DNA of 64,000 nt, taken from assembly GCF_003314435.2 (NCBI RefSeq), contig NZ_QNVY02000005.1:62001-126000 (forward strand), given 5' to 3'. The translations under genes and the position numbers were made by a program. Every line of letters starts with the position of its first letter. Positions within the stretch are counted from its first letter, which is position 1. Origin of the DNA: Flavobacterium petrolei (GTDB lineage Bacteria > Bacteroidota > Bacteroidia > Flavobacteriales > Flavobacteriaceae). This document shows, piece by piece, positions 54,846 to 61,790 of the stretch. The notes below the pieces were generated by a model. It was not told the origin of the DNA and ran no database searches. It worked only from the letters and a program-made list of their open reading frames with translations.

Positions 54846-55898
54846 CTAGTTTGAGGAATCAAAAACTACTTTACCTTCTCTATCTATATATGCGTAAGAA
54901 GTAAACTTTTGTTCCATAATTTTGTAAAATTCCATCTGATTTATTAATTTATTCTTATAATCTTCCCGAGCTTTTTGTTTATTTTTTTCATGCTCATTTG
55001 TTTTTTTTATATCAATTTTCAAAATTTTACACAAACCATTAACAAAACCCATATCACCCTCGATAAATTTCCATTCTACATTTGGTTTTATTATATATTC
55101 ACCTCTTTTATTAATAAAACCTAAACCAATATTTTCATTTTCATAAACTACTGCTATTTCATCATGAAAAGCGAAACCCATATTAAATTTTGCGGGTATT
55201 ATTATTTCTCTATTCTTGTTCTCATAACCCACTTTGTGGCCGCTAAAAGGTCGAGCATTAACATCAAGTCCTTCTTCCCAAAAGAATGCAAAAAGGTTGT
55301 CTTTTGTACTCTCATCTTTTTCTAACTGCCTCCAGTCTGTATCTTTAATAGAATTCAAAACTCCTGTTGAATCAATCTTATAAAGTTTACCTCCTTTTTT
55401 AGCAAACAAAATTCTATTTTCAGTTAAGAAAAAAGCATCCTCATATATTGTAGAAATTATTTCCTCTCCCTTTTTATTAATAACACCATATACTTCACCA
55501 TTCTGAATCCAAGTAATTCCGTTATGAAAAGACCCCGCCCCATCGTAAATAAATGGGACTACAATTTTATTATTTTTATCAATAAATCCATATTGTCCAT
55601 TTTTCTTCGCAGCTAATAAACCTTCATGAGATTCATCAATAAAATCGTATTCTATAGGAATCAACAGTTTTCCGTTAGAATCTATTAATCCATATTTTTC
55701 ATTTTCAGATACAACAGCAACATTATCGAAAAACACAGATATAATATCATATTTACCTTTGATAATAAATTCACCTTTTACATTTACGACTCCCATTTTG
55801 CCATTCAATCTATCATAAACAGCAGTTTGAGCAAGTAAATTACTACTAATGAAAAACATAATTAAGATTCCAGATACTTTTAAAATAATTTTTTTCAT
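54846..55898 (-). CDS. WG-repeat secreted protein
   Basis: 350 residues with an SPI signal (LLAQ). At least six WG/KWG-type beta repeats follow (GLIDSNGKLLIPIEYDFIDE; YGFIDKNNKIVVPFIYDGAG; YGVINKKGEEIISTIYEDA; LGFINKRGEYIIKP). C-terminal coiled coil (~290-325). WG repeats mediate protein contact, function otherwise unknown. It overlaps the stop of the 78-aa gene by 4 bp. Confidence 0.85.
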   Translation of the reverse strand: MKKIILKVSGILIMFFISSNLLAQTAVYDRLNGKMGVVNVKGEFIIKGKYDIISVFFDNVAVVSENEKYGLIDSNGKLLIPIEYDFIDESHEGLLAAKKNGQYGFIDKNNKIVVPFIYDGAGSFHNGITWIQNGEVYGVINKKGEEIISTIYEDAFFLTENRILFAKKGGKLYKIDSTGVLNSIKDTDWRQLEKDESTKDNLFAFFWEEGLDVNARPFSGHKVGYENKNREIIIPAKFNMGFAFHDEIAVVYENENIGLGFINKRGEYIIKPNVEWKFIEGDMGFVNGLCKILKIDIKKTNEHEKNKQKAREDYKNKLINQMEFYKIMEQKFTSYAYIDREGKVVFDSSN

Positions 55899-56131
55899 TT
55901 TGTTTTAGTTATTATAGTTTTGTTTCCTTGTTTATTATAAAATGTAGTTGTACCATTTATCGTTTTAGAAGAACCCGTTTTATTATGCGATTTATCATAG
56001 TAAACTGTTTTGTTTCCTGTTTGCTTTGAATAACCTACAGCATTACCACTTTTGTTTTTATGAGTTTTTGTTTGGGCAACTGATGCAACAGTTATAAGCA
56101 GAAATAGCGATAATGTTCTTAGTTTATACAT
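55895..56131 (-). CDS. Short secreted Lys/Thr-rich repeat protein
   Basis: 78 residues with an SPI signal (ITVASVAQ). The mature part repeats NKTGSSK/NKTVYYDK/NKQGNKT-like units. It ends by overlapping the WG gene start (ATGA), so both are one operon. Function unknown. Confidence 0.7.
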   Translation of the reverse strand: MYKLRTLSLFLLITVASVAQTKTHKNKSGNAVGYSKQTGNKTVYYDKSHNKTGSSKTINGTTTFYNKQGNKTIITKTK

Positions 56132-56186
56132 TTGTTAGGTTTATTAAAAAGATATTCTAAATTTGTTTCAGGTAATTTTCTAGTTC

Positions 56187-56597
56187 TTATTTTTTTAAAG
56201 TACTTTTTATATCAAACAATAGTTGAATTAATTGTGAAAACCCGATGCAAAAAGTACCCGAAAAGATACCTCCAAATAAGCTTCCATAGAAATAAGAATA
56301 ATTAAACATTTCTATATTCCCATTACCAAAGGGAGAGGATTCTATCGATTTAAAAATAGCTTTAGATATAAAATTTTCCGAATATTTTACATAAACAAAA
56401 CAGAAAACAATAGTTGAAGCAATAATCATAAAGCCACAAAAAGAATATAAAAATTTTACAAACTGAAGTGAGGAATATTTCTTATTTTCCAATTTGTTTT
56501 GAGAAGGTTCAGATTCCGAGTTTCTATTTAATGTAAATGCTATCGCAATTACTGCCGTAATAAGAAAAAGCACAATAATAAGAGAGTAAAGGTCCAT
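56187..56597 (-). CDS. Small membrane protein
   Basis: 136 residues with about three hydrophobic helices (~5-24, ~50-70, ~105-125) and no recognised family. It begins ~33 bp downstream of a decayed copy of the 219-aa gene tail. Confidence 0.65.
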   Translation of the reverse strand: MDLYSLIIVLFLITAVIAIAFTLNRNSESEPSQNKLENKKYSSLQFVKFLYSFCGFMIIASTIVFCFVYVKYSENFISKAIFKSIESSPFGNGNIEMFNYSYFYGSLFGGIFSGTFCIGFSQLIQLLFDIKSTLKK

Positions 56598-56629
56598 AAA
56601 TAATCAAGTTTTAATTTATTTGCAATTAG

Positions 56630-56705
56630 ATTCGTTTGCTCATCAGTAACAAAATTCTCACGACATGAAGCCTAAAGTTTAATTATGTCATCTGGAAGGG
56701 ATGGA
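56630..56705 (-). pseudogene. Decayed tail copy of the 219-aa Cys-rich gene (copy 3)
   Basis: Minus-strand reading gives NPSLPDDIIKL-stop-ASCRENFVTDEQT, against NPTHPDGTIKLWVSCRENSVTDGET in the intact gene at 59.9 kb; these are quoted in pieces of one alignment. It directly follows the stop of the 155-aa lipoprotein gene. Confidence 0.8.
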
Positions 56706-56711
56706 TTTATA

Positions 56712-57179
56712 CTAACTATTATTGTTTATTGGTGAAATTTTGACAAGTTCTAAATCATTATCTGATATCGTAATGTATGTAACTCTAAATTTTTGTTCTC
56801 TCAAATCATCACTAACTCCACCATGAGAATTATTAGGATAACACTGAAAATCAATATCGTTTTTATTGCTAATATCTCCAAAATTATATTCATTTCCTTG
56901 GTCATCTATAAAAAGTGATTGACACGAATCATTACACTCACACCATTTATATGTCATTACTTTTGTTTCTGTTCCATCCTCTTTAATCACTATTTCAGAA
57001 GCTTTTGAATCTCCCATTTTTGCTGGTAATTTTATAGTTACTTGATGGTTTGGGTTTGGTTCATCTACCTCAAGTACTGCTTCTGCTTTTACTTTTGCTT
57101 CTGCTTTTTTACAGCTAGTTAGTGCAATTAATATTCCTAATATTATTACCAATGATTTTAATTTTTTCATAGATTTCAA
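56712..57179 (-). CDS. Lipoprotein (155 aa), unknown function
   Basis: SPII signal ending LIALTSC, with a charged start (MKSMKKLKS; the second Met is an alternative start). Its leader and early mature part (CKKAEAKVKAE; VTIKLPAK) resemble the 213-aa lipoprotein at 58.0 kb (CNKADAKQ; VIVELPAK), so they share an ancestor. The rest differs, with a Cys patch CECNDSCQ. A weak DETVL-stop scrap of the same tail repeat lies upstream (57185-57215). Confidence 0.75.
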   Translation of the reverse strand: MKSMKKLKSLVIILGILIALTSCKKAEAKVKAEAVLEVDEPNPNHQVTIKLPAKMGDSKASEIVIKEDGTETKVMTYKWCECNDSCQSLFIDDQGNEYNFGDISNKNDIDFQCYPNNSHGGVSDDLREQKFRVTYITISDNDLELVKISPINNNS

Positions 57180-57262
57180 ATTTATTTTTAATTACAATAC
57201 GGTTTCATCAAACTCAAAGTCTAAGAATATTATGCAGTAATACATAAGTCTAAGAAAGACTT

Positions 57263-57736
57263 TTACAATTTCTTTAATATAAACTTCTCTTTTTCTTTTT
57301 CCATATTGTTTTCAAAGGCTTTTCCATCTACGGTTACATTTGTCTTAATATTTATAAATGTATATTCAAGTTCTTCAACCCCAGGCATTCCACCATATTC
57401 AAAAATAAACTTTGGTATCAGTTTATTTTTGCTCAATACCCAAAAATACTCTTGACGTGTCCCAGAACCATAATAATGAGTAACCCAATAAGTAATATTT
57501 CCAACTGTGACAAAATTAATTTCTGGATTACTACTTGAACCATATTCGTCTAAATATTCAATATATTTTTTATCTATTTCATCTTCTTTATTATTTTTCA
57601 AACTCTTTTCTTTATTGCCTGTAATATCAAGATTAGTGCTACTTTTAGCATGTTTTTTTGTTTCACTATTACATGATGCCATCATGAATACTCCGACAAA
57701 CAATGCTGTTAAAAGGTAAGTGGTTTTAATTTTCAT
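57263..57736 (-). CDS. Lipoprotein (157 aa), unknown function
   Basis: ATG 57736 gives a clean SPII signal (YLLTALFVGVFMMASC); the longer ORF to 57784 would add 16 residues before it. The mature protein has a Tyr/Gly-rich patch (YWVTHYYGSGTRQEYFW). No family recognised. It sits between tail-copy remnants in the lipoprotein array. Confidence 0.75.
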   Translation of the reverse strand: MKIKTTYLLTALFVGVFMMASCNSETKKHAKSSTNLDITGNKEKSLKNNKEDEIDKKYIEYLDEYGSSSNPEINFVTVGNITYWVTHYYGSGTRQEYFWVLSKNKLIPKFIFEYGGMPGVEELEYTFINIKTNVTVDGKAFENNMEKEKEKFILKKL

Positions 57737-57782
57737 AGATTTCAAAATTTTATTTTTAATTGTATAACAAAAAGGTTTGTTC

Positions 57783-58005
57783 ATCTAGCAAAAGAATTCT
57801 CACGACAAGAAATCTAAAATTTAATTGTTGCATCTGGGTGAGAAGGATTTATACTCTACCAACTTGGCATAGCCTTTGTAACCCTATATCATTGATAGGT
57901 TAGCCATTGATATTCTTCTTGTTCAGAAATTATAGCTCCATCAGTACTAAATCTAATTTCCATAACACCGTTGGGGTTTTCTTTACACCCTTTTATCATG
58001 TACAT
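57783..58005 (-). pseudogene. Decayed tail copy of the 219-aa gene (copy 2, longest)
   Basis: Minus strand reads MEIRFSTDGAIISEQEEYQ then WLTYQ-stop, and further on in another frame NPSHPDATIKF-stop-ISCRENS. It matches the last ~65 residues of the intact gene at 59.9 kb, with stops and frameshifts. Confidence 0.88.
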
Positions 58006-58010
58006 TTTCT

Positions 58011-58652
58011 TCAATTGTTAGACTCATCCTTAGTATCAACAAAATGCGAATCCAAGATGTATAATTCTTTATCCAAATAGTAAGTTATCTCTCTTTTTAT
58101 TGAAGGGCAACAATTAGCATCTTCAGACGCATAAATATTTAAAGTAGATTTTATTTGACCATTATTAATTGATACTGGAAATCCTAAATCCTGGTCATTC
58201 CTAGACCCTGGACCACTACTCCAATCGAAATAAATAAATTTGTCTAATTCCTTTTTGTCATTCGAAAAAGCCATTATCCATCCACAAGCGGCCCATGTAT
58301 TTTGTGTATTATCTTCAACAGTATATCGTATCAATACATCTATATTATTATCCCCATTAATATCTCCATATCTTGTTCCGTCTGGTTGAGGAACACATTT
58401 ATAATTTTTTGGGTATAAATTTGAAAATTCATTAACAAACAATTTGTTGATGAATGTTTCACTATGAATTAATTTAATAGGGTTTGAAACGGGATGAACT
58501 TTCTTATCCAAGGGTATGTCCACTTTAGCTGGTAATTCTACAATTACTTCATGGTTTGGCTCCTCTATCACCTGTTTTGCATCTGCTTTATTACAGCTAG
58601 ATAGAATTAATAATATTCCTACCGCTATTCCTAATACTTTTAAGTTTTTCAT
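58011..58652 (-). CDS. Lipoprotein (213 aa) with FG-GAP-like phrase
   Basis: SPII signal ending ILLILSSC. Mature start CNKADAKQVIEEPNHEV is paralogous to the 155-aa lipoprotein. A Ca-binding-like DINGDNNIDVLIRY occurs near residue 98, as in FG-GAP/dockerin loops, and a CC pair (DANCCPSIK). Function unknown; part of the array. Confidence 0.75.
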   Translation of the reverse strand: MKNLKVLGIAVGILLILSSCNKADAKQVIEEPNHEVIVELPAKVDIPLDKKVHPVSNPIKLIHSETFINKLFVNEFSNLYPKNYKCVPQPDGTRYGDINGDNNIDVLIRYTVEDNTQNTWAACGWIMAFSNDKKELDKFIYFDWSSGPGSRNDQDLGFPVSINNGQIKSTLNIYASEDANCCPSIKREITYYLDKELYILDSHFVDTKDESNN

Positions 58653-58682
58653 AATTTATAGTTTTTTTAAATTTGTATAACA

Positions 58683-58755
58683 AAGCAGTTTGTCTATCAT
58701 TTATAGAATTTTCTCGACTACAAACCCAAAGTTTGATTGTACCATTTGTGTGGGA
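58683..58755 (-). pseudogene. Decayed tail copy of the 219-aa gene (copy 4)
   Basis: Minus strand reads HTNGTIKLWVCSRENSINDRQT, split here as HTNGTIKLWV and CSRENSINDRQT, matching HPDGTIKLWV and SCRENSVTDGET. Only the tail is present. Confidence 0.82.
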
Positions 58756-58799
58756 CAGTATTTTTATGATTTATTTTTTTAACGGATAAATTGTAAATA

Positions 58800-59885
58800 T
58801 TATCTTGGGACATAATACCCTTTTGCAAAAAGCAAAATTTTTCCTTGTTTGTTTTTAGGTAACTTGAATTTTAGTGTTAAAAAATCGTTTTTATTTAACT
58901 GAAAATATTCTTTGTCATCCTTTAAAAAAGATTTGTTAAAATCAATGGAATCCATCGTAAATACTTCAGTGTTACCGATTTTTAATTTGATTGAATTTAA
59001 AAACGTTACTTCGTCTTTTTCTTCGGTCAATTTAATAGTCAAAACATCTTTTTCTAATTCAAAATCTTTTAATTCTAAGAATTGCCAATCCTCTGTGTTT
59101 TTTGCGTTTAAAAATCTTAAAATCTCGCCTTGTTTAATGTATGTTGTTTTGTTCTTAACATATACAAATGGGCAAGCAGCTTGGATAAAGTTTTCTGGCA
59201 ATTTTTTTTCAATCAATCCTTTATTTTTAATGAAAAAATTTGATAATTGATATGTTCCGATTATGTCTGGAGACCTGTGATGGTCTATACTAAATTCATT
59301 ATTCTTTAAGTTCATCTGTCCAGCACTATAACCTTCACTCAATATTTTTGTCTTTGTTAGTAAATTTGAGCCAAAATATCTAAAAATAGTTCTTTGAATG
59401 GATGGGTCTTCCATTTCTTGCTCATTTTGTGATATTAATACTTCTTTATATTTATCATTTTTATCAATATCAATTATTTCAAATTTAGTTCCTTTTTTAA
59501 AAAAATATGAATTCATTGTCCAATTAAATATGAAATCAATACAAAGATTATTGATAAAAACCATCGCTTTAAAATCTCCATGTTCATCATTTTCTGACTT
59601 AGAAAAAATTCTATTATCTAAGCTAACTACTTTAATTGTATCTATTATACCATCACCATTCAAATCGGCAGTGTTGGATTTCCATATTATCTGATTTGTT
59701 GTATAACCTTCCATAAATTCCTTATCAACATACTTATCAGATTGATTTTTTTCATCTATTAAATTGCTTTCATCAAATTTAATAGTAGATTCAGATTTTT
59801 TATCAATATCATTTTTTTGATTGCAACTTATCTGCATAAAAACTAATAAAAATATTATCCAGTAATATTGTTTTTTATTTACCAT
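58800..59885 (-). CDS. Lipoprotein (361 aa) with EF-hand-like loop
   Basis: SPII signal ending FMQISC. Residues ~70-90 hold DLNGDGIIDTIKVV, a calcium-binding-type loop. The remaining sequence is beta-rich and of no recognised family. It ends 45 bp before a tail-copy remnant and starts 21 bp after the intact 219-aa gene. Confidence 0.75.
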   Translation of the reverse strand: MVNKKQYYWIIFLLVFMQISCNQKNDIDKKSESTIKFDESNLIDEKNQSDKYVDKEFMEGYTTNQIIWKSNTADLNGDGIIDTIKVVSLDNRIFSKSENDEHGDFKAMVFINNLCIDFIFNWTMNSYFFKKGTKFEIIDIDKNDKYKEVLISQNEQEMEDPSIQRTIFRYFGSNLLTKTKILSEGYSAGQMNLKNNEFSIDHHRSPDIIGTYQLSNFFIKNKGLIEKKLPENFIQAACPFVYVKNKTTYIKQGEILRFLNAKNTEDWQFLELKDFELEKDVLTIKLTEEKDEVTFLNSIKLKIGNTEVFTMDSIDFNKSFLKDDKEYFQLNKNDFLTLKFKLPKNKQGKILLFAKGYYVPR

Positions 59886-59906
59886 AATTTTTAATTGAAT
59901 TTATAA

Positions 59907-60566
59907 TTAATTGTACAACAAAACGGTTTCCCCATCAGTAACAGAATTTTCACGACATGAAACCCAAAGTTTGATTGTTCCATCTGGGTGTGTTGGGTTT
60001 GTGCTTGCTAACTTTACATAACCTTTGTATACACCTAATGATTGATAGCTTAGCCATTGGTATTCTTCTTGTCCAGAAATTATAGCTCCATCAGTACTAA
60101 ATCTAATTTCCATATCGCCACCTTGTTGGGTAAATGTTTTGCCTATCAAATAAGATAAAACATCACTATCACTAGTAAATGAACAGTCCGAAGTTCTTTG
60201 ATTGTTGCTTTCATTATCTTCATTCAAGGAATTATATCCGTATTTATTAAGAACTTCATTATACCCTTCTGTAGACTTTCGGTCATGCTCTAGCCCACAA
60301 GCTTCGCTACAAAAAGAACAATCAGTTGAATTCTCTTCCTCACACGGCACACAGTTTCCTTCCGAAACCATTTTATATCCATAACCATTGATGTTTTTCC
60401 CACAATTAGAACATGTAGCTCGATATGTTGAAGTAACAGCTTTTGTTGAAGAAGAATCTACTTGTTCGGCACTGCTATTTGTTTCCATTTCTCCAGAACC
60501 AAATGCTAAAAAAATAAATAATAATGCAATTACAATTGAACTAAATTGTATTTTTTTGTTTTTCAT
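59907..60566 (-). CDS. Cys-rich secreted protein (219 aa), parent of the tail copies
   Basis: N-terminal signal (VIALLFIFLAFGSG) without a clear lipobox. Three CxxC groups (CSNCGKN, CVPCEEE, CSFCSEACGLEH; ~52-92) form zinc-ribbon or TRASH-like knuckles. The C-terminal ~75 residues (GGDMEIRFSTDG…YQWLSYQSLGVYKGYVKL…VSCREN) are the part repeated in degenerate form at 56.6, 57.8 and 58.7 kb. Function unknown. It overlaps the upstream membrane gene by 26 bp. Confidence 0.75.
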   Translation of the reverse strand: MKNKKIQFSSIVIALLFIFLAFGSGEMETNSSAEQVDSSSTKAVTSTYRATCSNCGKNINGYGYKMVSEGNCVPCEEENSTDCSFCSEACGLEHDRKSTEGYNEVLNKYGYNSLNEDNESNNQRTSDCSFTSDSDVLSYLIGKTFTQQGGDMEIRFSTDGAIISGQEEYQWLSYQSLGVYKGYVKLASTNPTHPDGTIKLWVSCRENSVTDGETVLLYN

Positions 60567-60999
60567 ACTGATTATTTTGAATTGTAAAAAATAAAATACT
60601 AAATGAAACGGCTAAAATATAAACTGTTAAATCAATTACATCAAACGTACCTTGAATAATTCCTAACCCTTGAGATAACTCAAAACCCCATCCAAAAACA
60701 AAAGGGAACGACAGCCAATATTTTCCATAATAAATATCTTTTTGCCATAACATCATATATGAAGATGTAAACGAATACATCCATAATCCATCTGGTATAG
60801 AATAATAAACCCAATTAGGAATACTTTCTTTATAAGGATTTATGACTGACCTAATTATGCTTATATAATTTGCTAATCCAATTGTTTCACACCAACTAAA
60901 CAATCGTATTGACTTACTTCTAAAACTGATATAAAGTAAACCCCCTGTTAGAAAAGGAATCAAAATATGAAATAAAAAATGTTTAATTCTTGAATTCAT
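60541..60999 (-). CDS. VanZ-like small membrane protein
   Basis: 152 residues with about four hydrophobic helices (~8-26, ~65-85, ~98-110, ~118-140) and the phrases YYSIPDGLWMYSFTS and GWGFELSQGLGIIQGTFDVID, which recall VanZ-like proteins. Role unknown. Directly upstream lies one copy of the 53-bp direct repeat. Confidence 0.6.
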   Translation of the reverse strand: MNSRIKHFLFHILIPFLTGGLLYISFRSKSIRLFSWCETIGLANYISIIRSVINPYKESIPNWVYYSIPDGLWMYSFTSSYMMLWQKDIYYGKYWLSFPFVFGWGFELSQGLGIIQGTFDVIDLTVYILAVSFSILFFTIQNNQYEKQKNTI

Positions 61000-61042
61000 A
61001 TTTCGTTGCTATTTCTTAATTTCTTCAAAAATATAGTAAATA

Positions 61043-61095
61043 AATTATGAAAAAATTAAGAATTAGTAATCGACATGTTTTTATGATTTATCGTT
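61043..61095. repeat. 53-bp direct repeat, copy 1
   Basis: Begins AATTATGAAAAAATTAAG and ends GATTTATCGTT; the matching copy of equal length is at 61738-61790, identical over the first 25 and last 11 bases. Confidence 0.8.
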
Positions 61096-61145
61096 CTATA
61101 AAATGCTGTTAAACTAATTCAACTCCCCTTGAAGTATAGATTTTA

Positions 61146-61589
61146 CTATGGGTTTTGAGTCCAAAGGGCGCAATTATTCAGACTGATATTTTTGCTTTTT
61201 TCTATACGAAAGTCATAAATTTCACTTCTAATGCAATGGACTAATTCAATAGTATCATCTTTCAATTTTGAAGACACTTGTTTCTTATAATAATCTCCGT
61301 TTTTTAAGCATATTTTCAATCCATACTTTCTATAATAATTGAGTTTTATACCCGCTGTAATAATCAATAATGCGGGAACAATTAGAATCATATCTAATGA
61401 CAGATACCATAAGCAAAACAGAATAAATGCTATTGAAAATATAATATAACTAAAAGTATAAATGGGAGATAGTTTATCGACTGTTATATAAACCTTATCT
61501 ACGTCCGATATCGGAATTTCTTTTTTGTTTTTTTCTGAAATTAAAATTAAGCCATTCTTAACCAATGTTACTTTCGTAAATTTATTCAT
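61146..61589 (-). CDS. Membrane protein with PH-like layout
   Basis: 147 residues with two hydrophobic helices (~43-60, ~63-82) between soluble parts. N-terminal VKNGLILISEKNKKEIPISDVDKVYI and C-terminal basic loop resemble bacterial PH-like membrane proteins, but no family is certain. Flanked on both sides by the 53-bp repeat. Confidence 0.55.
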   Translation of the reverse strand: MNKFTKVTLVKNGLILISEKNKKEIPISDVDKVYITVDKLSPIYTFSYIIFSIAFILFCLWYLSLDMILIVPALLIITAGIKLNYYRKYGLKICLKNGDYYKKQVSSKLKDDTIELVHCIRSEIYDFRIEKSKNISLNNCALWTQNP

Positions 61590-61737
61590 AGAAATCGCAA
61601 TTACTAATTTTTAATTGAGGATGTTTCAAATATGGATGTTAAGTTTTTGAAGAACTTATAACGGGTAAATAATGAGAATCAGAATTAGATGCTACGATTA
61701 TGTTAAACCATTAATTACACCAAACCTACATAAAATG

Positions 61738-61790
61738 AATTATGAAAAAATTAAGAATTAGTTTGCGAAAGGTTTTTTTGATTTATCGTT
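61738..61790. repeat. 53-bp direct repeat, copy 2
   Basis: Same element as at 61043-61095. It begins directly behind the histidine-kinase stop codon on the minus strand. Confidence 0.8.
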
